DNA from: Struthidea cinerea | Taxonomy: Eukaryota > Chordata > Aves > Passeriformes > Corcoracidae | Assembly: GCA_013397865.1 (NCBI GenBank) | Contig: VZTI01000687.1 | Span: 538,241-602,240, forward strand | Direction of reading: 5' to 3' | DNA length: 64,000 nucleotides | Shown: in pieces, positions 37,291 through 48,496 of the stretch | How positions within the stretch are numbered: the stretch's first letter is position 1 | How the letters are laid out: each line of letters opens with the position of its first letter | Made by a program: the position numbers and the translations under genes | Notes under the pieces: generated by a model | What the model was told of the DNA's origin: nothing | Seen by the model: only the letters and a program-made list of their open reading frames with translations | Database searches by the model: none

Positions 37291-39720
37291 AATTAATGAC
37301 TTGTGCAATTGCATTTCCCACTTTAATCAAGGACAGATATTTCCAATTCAGAGTTGCAGCCAGAAAACATCCACAAATGGGCTGCCCTTTCTTCTTCCTT
37401 TTCACAGGCAAATGCAGACAGGGAGAAAAAAGACTTTTTGCTTCAGGTGTATATAAAGATTTACAGCTTCACTTCCAAAAGGACTCTTTCAGGACTGAGC
37501 TTCCCAAGTTACCTGCCTCATTTCCTCCTCCCAGAAATGCAGCCTAAATAATTTGGGTCCCAACTATTAGAAATCATCATGTGAAGCCCACTGAATGGAC
37601 AGGAAGATTTCCAATGATTCATCTGTTTTCAATTATGCCCCTAAGAGCACTCCTGCCCTTTGTTTCTGCTTGTAATAGCTGGAGAAGTTATTAGACCTGC
37701 TGGGGCTCTGGATGGTCTGCCACTGATTTCTGGGGACTTGGATCAATGCTCTTTGACTCAGTTTCCCTGTCTGTAAACAAGACCTTTAGTAAGGGCAAGG
37801 AGTCTCCAGGGTATGGAAGAGAAGTTGAGCACCTGAGATGAAAGCTGCTGCTACTTGGTAATCCCATAACTGCTGGCAATGTCGGTAGAGCTGAACCTGC
37901 AGATATGAAATACAGCCGTCATTTCTGATTTCGGTGTCATCCCACCTCCAGGTAAGGAAATAGAGCTCGCTTTGGGACAAACCCACCACATTCAGTGTTC
38001 TTAACCTTCAGTCTGGATAGCTGCAAAGATGAACAGAAGAATTTTATGCATAACATTTTAACTTGGCTTGATGTGCTTCCCAGCAGCATGTAAATAAACT
38101 GCCTGATTCGGAGCACTCTGTTCCTGACATATAACCCATTGCTCATTTAGCAGATTTAATTTTGCAGGCTTTGTGCATTTTTTATGTGACAATGATGATG
38201 TGAGGAGGCATGTCATTATCACAGAAAGCCAACAGCACAGACTCTTTTTTACAGAAGTCCCTTCTTGCTGCTCCTTCAGAGCAGGAGCCCAACATAATTC
38301 TAGCATGGGGTGAGCCATCTGTGACATGGGGCAGTTTTACTTGCAAACTTTATAACTCTTAATCGCTGCTGTATTTCCTGGCACTGTCAAGTAATAATGT
38401 CAGTGGATATCAAATCTTAAGTACATAGGACTCAATTATGATCTTGCAGAACACAGAGGCTGCTCAAATCCAGTCCAGACTGTGAACTCACAATCTGCTG
38501 TTTACTTAAAGTATATAGAAAGCACTTGACCTCTTCTCAGTGGCATCCATGTGGAAACACTCGACAATAGAGGCCTTCCTTGGTTTTCTTAGGAATCATG
38601 TTTCAACATTTTTATCTCCTCTAATTAAGGTCAATGGTCATACACTCCCACTTCTCTCCTCACCCCACTCTTCCAAAATTGCAGGCACTTACCCAGATCC
38701 AGTTACCCTGGATGAAACAAACTGGGCCCAATTTGTGCATACATAATTCCGGGGGGAATGAAGAGAGTCACGGAGATTTGAGGCTTTGCTGAACCGAGTG
38801 CTGTGTCTGAGCTCTCGTGTTCACATGCTCGTTCACCACGATGAGAAGCAGAGTCTGATAGTCAGAAGCAAACAGTAGGCGGGGGGGTAGGATTGCTGCA
38901 AATGTAATTTCACTACGAGAATATTTCCTAACCCACAGCACATGTTCCCACCCAGTGGGGAAGGTGTGAGCGAGTTCTGAAGGAGGACAGCGAGAGCGAA
39001 TCTCATCTCCCTTTGCAACACTGTAAGTGCTAATTGCAGGCGGGGAGAAAGGGTGTAGCTGGTAGACGTCTCGGAGAAAGCCTGGGGAATACAGCACAAG
39101 GACTCGTGTTGTCGTTGTCGAAGAAACCCAGGAGTGCTTCACATCCCAGCATCCCTGGGAAGATTCACTTCGACACTGCTGTGCTTTGTCTCCAGCCCTG
39201 GCTGCCTTTTCTTGAAAACTCTCATCGTACTCAGCAGGACACTTCCCAGGAATGCTAAAGCTCCAGCCAAGGCCATTGTGTCAGGATGCAAAGGATACCT
39301 CCTAGCCCACTGTCAAGGCTGAAAGAGCACATTCCACTGAATCAGGGGCATGTGGGGACTGGATTTATCATTAGAAAACCCCAGTAGCTTTTTGGAGCAG
39401 TATACATCCTGCTTAGCAATTACCTTTTCTCTACTAAAAGGATTATTTCTTTTCATTATTATTTTTGAGTAGGTGGCAGCTATGAATGGTTAACAATGCA
39501 AAGCAGAAGTAGGTGAAATAAAACTCTGTGTTTTTAGAAGTCATTTTACGTATATAAAAGCAAAATTGGGCCAGGCAGCTGCAGACCTTGGTATTATTTA
39601 GGCTTGTGCCTGATGCATTGCATCCTTTCCCTTTAAACTGCCTTGCTCTCATTTCTTACACAGAGCAGAATATCACTTCCAGAAAAGAGCTAATGCGGTC
39701 CTTTCCCTTTCATATATTAA

Positions 39721-39769
39721 AAAACAAACAAACAAACAAACAAACAAACAACAACAACAAAAAAAAAAA
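39721..39769. repeat. CAAA microsatellite
   Basis: Tandem CAAA units followed by CAA units and an A-run. This is possibly the mutated tail of an old retrotransposed copy, but no body is recognisable on its 5' side. Confidence 0.92.
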
Positions 39770-39829
39770 CTAACACAGAGTTATGCCCTAAGTGAGATTG
39801 TCTTGATCCTTTGCAAAGGCAGGTCTGCA

Positions 39830-39920
39830 AGCCAGATCCTCAGAGCCTCTGTCAGCACACACTTCCAGCATAACTCCTTTGCTCATGCTGAGCTGAGCCG
39901 TGGGTGCAGGATCAGGGCAC
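39830..39920. repeat. MITE-like remnant with inverted ends
   Basis: The left end AGCCAGATCCTCAG (from about 39830) and right end GTGCAGGATCAGGGC (to about 39919) are imperfect inverted repeats about 60 bases apart. They match the CCAGATCCT / AGGATCAGG ends of the hairpin repeat family. The interior has lost its symmetry. Confidence 0.4.
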
Positions 39921-40980
39921 CTATTACCTGTAGAGAATAACTACCCAAAACCATGATTTTTTTTTTTCTCCCTTCTATACTGTTTTTTTAAGTAGCTGAA
40001 AAATGTGTTTGGTTCTAAGGGCAGAGCAGGGCAGACTGTGGTGTTGAGCAGCGCCATGGGTTCCTCACCCCAGTGGTGTGGGGATTGCATCCATAGTTTC
40101 CAGGCACCAAGGAGACGTGTCAGAGCAATCTGACATCCCAGAGAGACGGATTTTTCATGTAAAAGTAGAAAGTTATTAGCTCCCAAAATGTTCTCTTGGC
40201 AGCAGCAGGGCAGCAGGTACTGCCACGGGGAAGGCAGGTGCTGGGCCAGCACGGCCCTGCAAAAGGTTTTGTCTTGTCACATATTGGAGAATAGTGTAAT
40301 AAAAACCAAGGATTTTTATTCCTGAACGAGCTCAGTCACTCATGCCACAAGGAAGATTATGTTTAATTAAATATTGAACCCCTTTTTATATATCTGTACT
40401 AGGCTCTGAATCACGCTCCCTTTCCTTACATCCAGAGGACATTCCCACATCTTCAAAGATTTTACAAATGAGGCTGGTTGAGAGTTTTGTTTGCCCTGCA
40501 ACTGAAGTTGAGCTACTTTGGAGATAGAAACCAGCAACTCTTGAAAATCCCTCTTTCAGCAGAACAGGCCAGGAAAAGAAAAAAACATAGAGTATCCCAG
40601 AAGTGAGCTACAGGATGACTTTTTAATAGCAGCAAAACTACACTATTATTTAGTACCTGTGCTTTGTTGCTATGTTGGAGGGCAGGTCACACCTCTTCCA
40701 CTGAGTTCTGTAATGGGCCCTTGCACTTCAGTTACTCCTTGTTTGATTCCTGCGATACTTTCCTGACTCCTTTTTGGGGAAACTTTCATATTCCTGCTAA
40801 AATTTAGTCACTGGGGACTGCTTAGACATCCTCAGACCCCCACTTGGATTTAAACTCCATCTTTTTTGCGAGTGTGCTGTGAGTTTTCTTCATTGCTGGG
40901 ATATGTGTTATCTTGCTCAATTGCATTTAATTTGGTCTCAATTTGCATATTCTCGTCCTGGGCTGAATCTGTCAAGATTT

Positions 40981-41034
40981 TCCCATGACACATTTTGCCT
41001 CTGCTGTTCCCATGACACATGTTCCTTCTGCTGT
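40981..41034 (+). repeat. 27-bp tandem duplication
   Basis: Two adjacent 27-base units (40981-41007 and 41008-41034) agree at 24 of 27 positions, each beginning TCCCATGACACAT and ending CTGCTGT. The unit is a multiple of three, so both strands keep open frames through it. No gene is implied. Confidence 0.85.
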
Positions 41035-42199
41035 GGCAAGATCTACTCTGTGGATTCATCTTTTCTTTGGAGAAAAGTGAGGCTGTTTTTCCAAAGTTCA
41101 GGTTCTCGCTGATAGGATTTTCCGTGCCTTCCCAGATCTGCAGTGATGTCAGTTCACACACAATCTTTCTCAGTTCAGCAGGGATGAAACTCAAAATCCT
41201 TTCTCACTTCAGTCTCTCACAGCTGGCTTGAGCAAAAGGTTGTGGTTTGTGCCGTGTCATCTGGTTTGCTGTTGGGTGTTTGGGACTTGCTTGAAGCCAT
41301 TTCTATAATCAAAAGACTAAATTTTAAATATCAGCCAAAGACTGGGCACGTGTGTACAGAATTAGGACCCCTTTTCAAAGAGCACCTTGGGGTGAGTCAC
41401 TTGGCCTGGCTGTGCCTCAGTTCTCCATTTAGAACAGAGGGAAATAATATTAATGCAAGTCTAACTTTCTTCAGATACTGTGAGGCTCAGTGCACGACCA
41501 GAGGTGATGTTCTCGGGTATTACAGTAATAGGGGTCACAGGAGCTAGATGGAAAAGTAAAGCAGAAGCTAGTTAAGACTTTCTCAGCTGCAAAGGATTAG
41601 TGATCATTTTAAAATCTCTGGCTCTTGGCAAATTGGGAGAGTTACTAACCTGTAGCTTAAAAAAAAAAAGCCAAAGCAGCTGAAACAAGGGTGTTAGCAA
41701 GTCTGGCAGCACAGCAGCACAGTGCACCTTATCTCTAACCTGGTGGAAAATCAAAGGCACATTTCCAGCTGTGCCCGTGAGCACTGTTTGGTCACTGAAC
41801 AAAGCAACTGGCACCTCGTATCCAACCTACAGAATGATCACAGCCTGCCTTAGGTGCACAAACAAGTGCAGAAATGAGCTCCATGCACAGAACTCATTGT
41901 TATTCAATCAAGCCTTTAATTGTAAATGTTTTAAGCAAGGAATTCTCTGTTTTATGAAAGTGTGCTCAGCATTACTCCACCACAGACATCTGTCATTCAG
42001 CAGGCGCCACCCAATAAAAGAGCTTAAAATGTTCTGTTCCTCAATTAAAATATAAACCAGAGCTGTTTAAGGGCTTTTACGAGGTGATTTCTATTTACCT
42101 GACAGATTTCCACACTGGAGAAGCACAAAGCAGGATTTCAGTTTCTGATCAGAAGTGATGGCTCTGCAAAATAGCAAAGCTTCAATTGTTTTAATTAAT
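41035..42199. other. Non-coding stretch, no gene recognised
   Basis: Mixed-composition DNA with no exon-like segment, RNA gene or mobile element that I can recognise. Confidence 0.4.
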
Positions 42200-42324
42200 T
42201 TCTTTTTGGTTTTGGTTTGTTTTTGTGTTGTTGGGTTTTTTTTTTTGTTGTTTTTTTTTTTTTTTTTTTTTTTTGTTGTTGTTGTTGTTGTTGTTGTTGG
42301 GTTTTTTTGTTTTTTTTTTTTTTT
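42200..42324. repeat. T/G-rich low-complexity tract with TTG units
   Basis: T-runs of varying length interspersed with GG and a run of about eight TTG/GTT triplets (about 42275-42299). One strand is almost entirely T and G. Just downstream, AGGAATAG and CTATTCC (42331-42338 and 42367-42373) form a small inverted repeat. Length is probably unreliable because of sequencing slippage. Confidence 0.93.
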
Positions 42325-43155
42325 AATTCCAGGAATAGTAAAAATCCATAAAAAAGAAAGGAATTCCTATTCCAGATAAAAACGAGCAAGAACAAGGAAG
42401 GGTCATTACTGATCACACATGCTGTGCTCCCCAAAAGGAGCCAGAGAGCTTTGGCCCTGGGCTTGTATACTGGAGGAACTGGGATCCAGGATGAACTCCT
42501 GGAGCCTGTGCCAGCACCTGCTAACCTTTTCTTCCAAATTTCTTCTGACAGAAGCCAAAGAAAGTGCTCTGCTTTGGTCTGAAACAGCCTCTTATTAAGA
42601 GAAACAAGACTATGGCTAGAAAAAATCTCCCATTCTCCCCAAAGAAACACTGCATGAATGTTCTCATGGTAATTCCACTGCAGATGGATATTTCATCTCT
42701 CATCTGCCTTACTATGGCTCTCAACAAAGATCTTTTTATCCTCCCTGCTACTCAAGCAAGAGTGGACGTTACATGGAAAACAAGCATCTTCACAAAAAAA
42801 CCCTCTACTTCTTGTTCCAGATCCTCATAAACTCACCTTCAGTGCCATAAGAGATGCAGAAAAGGCTTTGCTATGTGTTATGCTTTGTACAATGTGCTCA
42901 TGCTCCATCCTCTGGCAGGGAATCACTTCAGTGCACCTGGTCAGCATCAGGATAGAGGAGGACGGCAGTGTCAGGAGAAGATTGTACTCTTGCAAGACAA
43001 AGATTTCAGCACCAAACCTTAAACCTTCTGGTTTTGCCAGGTAACAATATTTTTTGGACCAGTTTGCCCTGTCCTGCATAGCCATTGTGACACTTCATCA
43101 CACCACAGTCACAGCTGATTTCTGACAGCGTGGGCAAGCCAAGGATGGAGCCTGT
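42325..43155. other. Non-coding stretch before the assembly gap
   Basis: No gene recognised. Overlapping open frames on both strands have no splice or domain support. Confidence 0.4.
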
Positions 43156-43175
43156 GGGGAGGGAGGGTGGGTGGG
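43156..43175 (+). other. Strong G-quadruplex motif at gap edge
   Basis: Five G-tracts of three or four Gs (43156-43159, 43161-43163, 43165-43167, 43169-43171, 43173-43175) are separated by single-base loops. Single-nucleotide loops give the most stable quadruplex class. The tract is also a start of GGGA/GGGT repeats that enters the gap two bases later. Confidence 0.9.
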
Positions 43176-43177
43176 TT

Positions 43178-43340
43178 NNNNNNNNNNNNNNNNNNNNNNN
43201 NNNNNNNNNNNNNNNNNNNNNNNNNNNNNNNNNNNNNNNNNNNNNNNNNNNNNNNNNNNNNNNNNNNNNNNNNNNNNNNNNNNNNNNNNNNNNNNNNNNN
43301 NNNNNNNNNNNNNNNNNNNNNNNNNNNNNNNNNNNNNNNN
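43178..43340. other. Assembly gap (163 N)
   Basis: Undetermined bases. The left flank is a G-rich run and the right flank is C/T-rich with duplicated words (CTCCATAG, TGGGTGCC, CTGCAGCT). The missing sequence may therefore be a G-rich minisatellite. Open frames crossing the gap are artefacts. Confidence 0.99.
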
Positions 43341-44905
43341 TGCCCCATCTCCTCCATAGCTGGGTGCCACCCTGCTCCTCCCTGCAGCTGCTATTGGGTG
43401 CCTGCAGCTCCATAGAGCCTCACAGCAAGAGGAACTGAGATTCCACATCACACCAGCCTAGCCCAGGAAACACAGGCTTCTCCCAGGAGTTTTAGGTATC
43501 CAGTGTTTATCCTGCCACACCTCACTGAAGGGACAAAGCTGCCCATGCCAGAGGTAACAATAATTGCTGATGCTAAACCTCGAGTTGGTAACTCTCTGCT
43601 GAGCTGCCTCATTAGATTCTTCCAGGGGAGATGTTAATTCCCTTTTAAAATTAAGGAGAGGAAAAGCAAACAGCAGCTAAACCCAACAACAGGGAAACAA
43701 GCAACTCCTGGATTTTGCACCGCAGGTATTCATAGGAGGCTTTCTGCCTTGAACCACACTGCTTGGAAAGTGCTGGGAAATCTGATGTCAGTCCTTAACT
43801 CAGTCTGGTGTGTGTGTTTTTTCCTCTCCAGCAGTAGCATGAGTTAAGGACAAGGCATTAGCCCTCACTGCGATCCCCCCACTGTCAGTTCAAGTCAGAT
43901 TCTTCCCGTTATTTGTATGTTCCCTTTTGTAAGTGTATTGATTATACAAGTGAGTTCTCAAGTGCTTGGGCACTCAATACAGCCACACAATGGAGGAAAG
44001 CGGCCAGGTTAGCACAGAGTTGCACATGTGCTGAGCATGCCAGGGGACAGGAGTAAATAGTGACATGTACAATTCAAAGCCACCTCTTCAGAGCTGTTTT
44101 GCTGCGTGGCAATTAAAAATAAAACCTGCATTTCAATTTCCAAGGTGTAGCAACCAAAGTTTGTCAGAGTTATTCTTAGCCATGGCAGAATTGCCACCTT
44201 CAGGCCATTTCTGAACACACCAGATTATTCCACGATAATCCAAAATCCAGCACAAGCTCCTCCCTCCCCTCTGTTCATTTTACCCTCTGCATTATGAATG
44301 CTGTGGGTAAGTGCAGCCTGTTTCACAGGGGGCTTGGTATCACAGAAAGCTGGTTGTTGATCTCTGGATGCCTGCAGGCCAGCAATCTGTGCTATGAGTT
44401 ACCCCTCTTAAAAAAAAAAAAAAAAGAACCAAAAGAAAGACAAGTGGATAAAACTGATACAAGCATCTGTAACAAGCTAATTGGACCCTTGTGGGCAACA
44501 CAGCAGATACAAAATTAAAACAAACAAAACATCTCATTGTACAACTGTACTTCCAGGACCGTTATCACAAAGGGATCCGTCTGGATTTTTATTTTAGTTT
44601 TGTTTTGTTTAAAAGGACCTAATTATGGCCAGAGCTGGAGTATCACAAGTCTGTTTTCATCTATAAAGAAAGGATATTTTGCCTCTGAACCTGAGAAATT
44701 GTTAGAAGTTGGTAATTAGTATGACTTGTTAATAGAGTTTGGCTGTGATTAAGCTGTGATTGAGTGTGAGTTTGGTTCTTGTCAATGCGAATGCCTGTAA
44801 GGTTGAGAGATGTTTAATGAGACACCTGTTGTCAGCAGCACCCGGTGGGCTTTGCTGCGCCTGATTGGAATTTGTACCAGGGAGCAGGAGCAGCAGCACT
44901 GAAAC

Positions 44906-44922
44906 GCAGCAGCAGCAGCAGC
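44906..44922 (+). repeat. Short CAG/GCA triplet run
   Basis: A pure trinucleotide run of about five and a half GCA units, with further CAG units at 44884-44897. It is short and interrupted, and no coding context is established. Confidence 0.8.
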
Positions 44923-47020
44923 CACAGCCCCGGCTGGAGGATCGCTGGCAACAGCAAAGGTTCCAAGAGAAACAGAGGGTTGGACCCACAAGGAACATCC
45001 ATCCAGCTGCAAGGGCTGCCTCATGCAGGGACCAGGTTTACACAGCACAGCCAGAGCCTGCACTGGAAAGCTCTGGGGATGCTCCATGTCCCACAGGTCA
45101 TGGTGCTTGGGGTGATCCATCATCCAAACCATGCAATTACAGCTGACTTGGGCAGTGCAACAGGCAAAAACACTGACATCTTTATCTAGTCACAAAGGGA
45201 TGTTGGCCTGTGCTGCTGTGTGATGGTGGGTCTTTGGGAGATGGCAAGAGGAGGGAATGCAGCCGAGCAGGTTTAAGCCTCTTTACCCCCCAAAATGTCC
45301 AGCCCTTGGGTAGCTGGCAATAGTGGGGCTCTTTAAAGTGTGACATTGATGGAGAAAGGTTCTGACCAGCCCAGCCCTTGCTCATCCTTCCCCTTGGGCA
45401 TTTTCCTCAAGGGAAAACGTCCCATTGAGTGACTCAATCCCTCTTGGCCTTTGAACAGGGAAAGTTTCATTCATAGGTGACATTTTTGTCTCAAAAATCA
45501 GCATAATTTTCCACATGACTCCATATAACCACACCTCACATCAAAACCTGGGCCTGATGACAAATTTGTGTACTTGGGACTACACATGTAATATATTATT
45601 TCCCTCTGTACGTCTATTAAACATTTTTCAAGTGGCTGCTACTTAAAACATAGGTTTTACATGCAAAAAGCCAAAGAAGCTGGAAACAATCACGGTGGCC
45701 ACTGTCGCAGCCTTTTAATGTGAAATGCCTGAGCTGGGAACAGGAGCAGAAACATTCCTGCTCATGGAATGTGCCTCGGGAAGGAGCCATCGGCTTTGTG
45801 ATGGATCGGAGCAGCCACTGGATGGCATTGCTCTACACGAATGGACCTGAGAGCACAAGCACTCCGCACGCGCTGCTGTGCCAAGGAGATTAATTCAGCC
45901 TCGAGAGGCTCAGGCCACCGTGACCTTACCAATTCTTTAAATAACATTCAGGGTTCTCTTGGCTGCCTGGCTGGGAGCTCTGGGCAGAGTTTGGTCAGAG
46001 TGAACAAAGCCGATATCCTGAAGCAAACCTATTTCTATGCTGAGTGCATTTGTCTTTCATCTTATGTGAGATCAAATATACAGCCAGTTTTTGATGGGTT
46101 TCCTTCTCATGAGATGGGAAAAAGAATGGTTTGTAATTTCTGGCCGTATCAAACCATCGCAGGGCAGGCGCAGCCGGCCAGTGAGCCATGGCTTGACTGA
46201 AGCCCCAATGCTGCGGACGTGCTGGCCAGCCAGCTCAGCTCCCCAGGGCTCACGGGGTGGCAGGCAGCTAAGGCTGTTGAGCTGAGCAGGTTATCTGTGT
46301 GTAGTGAAAAGAAAAACCAAAGAAAAAGGGAAAACAATTGGGTGTCTGGCATGTTCTGCTTTGCTGTGGGCTCCAGAGCATCAAGCCCAGGTTATTTCCC
46401 ACATGCAGTGCTGTTGCTCCATGCAACAGCAGCCTCTCAGCACATGTTAATACAACTTTGCTTTCTGCTACATCACTTACTGATAAGGCATCAGCTGGCG
46501 GCCAAATAACCTGATGTTCATATTTTCCCTGGGGTTCTGTGTTTCTTTCATTACTGACACTCTGTGTTGGCCTCGTTCTTTCAGCAACTACACGTGGCCA
46601 AGCCACATGCAAATATCACTGGCCCAGTTCTGCCCTAAAGAAATCTGCTGATGGCTTTGGAGGTGCAGCAGGATATTCGGAACTGTAGCCCCACAGAAGG
46701 TGTATCTGCAGGGGGATACACTGTTTGTGAGGGTCAGTTGACAGTCATAGCCAGCAGATGTATCTTCAGCTAGGACACATCATCAGGTGAGTGCTTGCAC
46801 ACGGGCTGGTAGGTACAGCTGTTCTGGGCACAGACTTCCTATTAGTATTGCCCCAGTTTTGACTGATAAATTTATGTCTAATAAATTTAATGATCACAGT
46901 CAATTAGATAACTGCAGTTACACTGGGATTGAAGTTAGGTCATCAGTTCAAGTCCTGCAAAAGCTCCTTCACTCCCAGTTCTCAGTTCTGTACTCAAACC
47001 CCTGTGCCCAGCTGCCTTTT

Positions 47021-47041
47021 TAAGTATTAAGTATTAAGTAT
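47021..47041 (+). repeat. Three tandem TAAGTAT heptamers
   Basis: Three exact 7-base units in a row, followed by TACTTTTTAAGTACT, so the tract passes into a loose AAGTA/TACTT inverted arrangement. Confidence 0.9.
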
Positions 47042-48488
47042 TACTTTTTAAGTACTGGAGAGGTAGGATGAAAAAATTGCCGTATAAAATAAATGCTATA
47101 TTTGTTTTATGAGCCCATTTGTCTCCTTTTTCTGAACTTACCTCCCAATCCAAACAACAAGAGAGCTGTATCCATCTTGATGTGCTCAGCAGTCCACTGG
47201 TAAATGCCCTCTGCTGTCAGAAATGCTCAGGCTTGGTGGGAAATTGAGGTTATATAAGCAGGGGGCTGATCAGGTCCTTCTTCTGGTGGCCACAGCTCTG
47301 CTACAGTGGCTGAAAGAGAAGACCAGAACAACTGGTGGTGATTGTCTGTTTTATGTCTCCTATTAGGAATATAAGGCTTGAGGCCTCTTGTGCCACCCAC
47401 GGGGAGACCTCTATGAGGTGACACCAGCGAGCTCAGTGGTTTTGATCTCTTTCCATTGGCTTTAGAGGAAATGGTATTTTCTTCCCAACTTCAGCACCTC
47501 AGGGCTGTGTTTGAACACAAGGTGGATAAATCTGAGTATCTTCATTTATTTCATAGTCAGGAGCGTAAAGACTAAAAGAAGGGTGTTCCCTATTGTTGCT
47601 ACACTGCATGGCAGGCTGTGTTTGGAAAAGATCCTCTCAGACCCAGCATTCATGGGATGGCAGAAATCCCAACTAGGGTACCCACTGCTGTGTTGGCTGT
47701 TTTAAGAGAGATCTGTTTTAAGGCAATCACCGCAGCACACAAAGGTGACCTTGGAAAATGCAGGGCAGCCCAGAACACTGGCGGGCAAAGGGAATTCAGA
47801 AAAAATAAAATTCTAGACTAATTCCAATCCATTACAAAACTCCCAGAAAAACTGAACTGTATCTGCTGAAGTGTCTCGTTCTGTTTGGTGGCACAATGTA
47901 ACAGGGGATCTGTCACTGTCAGTGCTGCTCTTGTCTCGCTGAAAGCCGTGGTGCCTTTCACAACCACAAAATAAAAATTCAAGCTGTCCCACCTGCCGGA
48001 GCAGCTTCTGTTCTGGGCTCCCATGTGCCGTAGGTATCGTGCTTATTGATTAGCTGGGGCTTATTGTCCCTTGACATTGTTAGGGAATATTCTCCTGGTT
48101 ATAATCACCAGGACTAATACAGGCAGAACATTCCAAGCCAGGAGGGGCTGTGCCAGCCTGTGGCTGTGTCTCCAGGTTAGACTGTGGTGGGATTGGTGCG
48201 AAATGAAAAGAAGCTAAAAGAAAGATTGTTTTGAGAAGTCATTCAAGTCAGAAAAGACTGGGGGCATCCGTGACTCTGGCTGTCAATAAGGTGCTAGGTA
48301 GGGGAAGATTAACACCCTTTAGCAATGACACAGCTGTTCCATTGAAGGTGATAACATGCAATCAGGGGAGGGAAGAGTCTAGCACGGAATAATGAACAGA
48401 GCAAGCAAAGATCAGCAAAAGGGAAGGTTTTAGCCCAAAAAGCTGAAAAAGCCTCTTAAAGCTGATTATTTTAGTGGGTACAAATAAG

Positions 48489-48496
48489 TATAAAAA
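48489..48496 (+). promoter_or_regulatory. TATAAAAA box-like element
   Basis: A canonical TATAAAAR sequence with a GC-richer segment just downstream (about 48497-48530). This layout is common in core promoters and in LTR promoters. I could not find matching terminal TG...CA boundaries or a primer-binding site, so an LTR is not claimed. Confidence 0.2.

Larger units (their letters stand above)
37291..40980. other. Non-coding stretch, no gene recognised
   Basis: Possible regulatory blocks lie at 38050-38260 (AT-rich, with a TTTAGCAGATTTAATTTTGC run) and 38790-39110 (mixed with CpGs). A CAG|GTAAGG donor-like site near 37947 has no clear partner. No gene is recognised. Confidence 0.4.

Noticed and set aside
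43006..43451. Open frames spanning the N gap on both strands
   Set aside because: They are open only because undetermined bases cannot encode stops.
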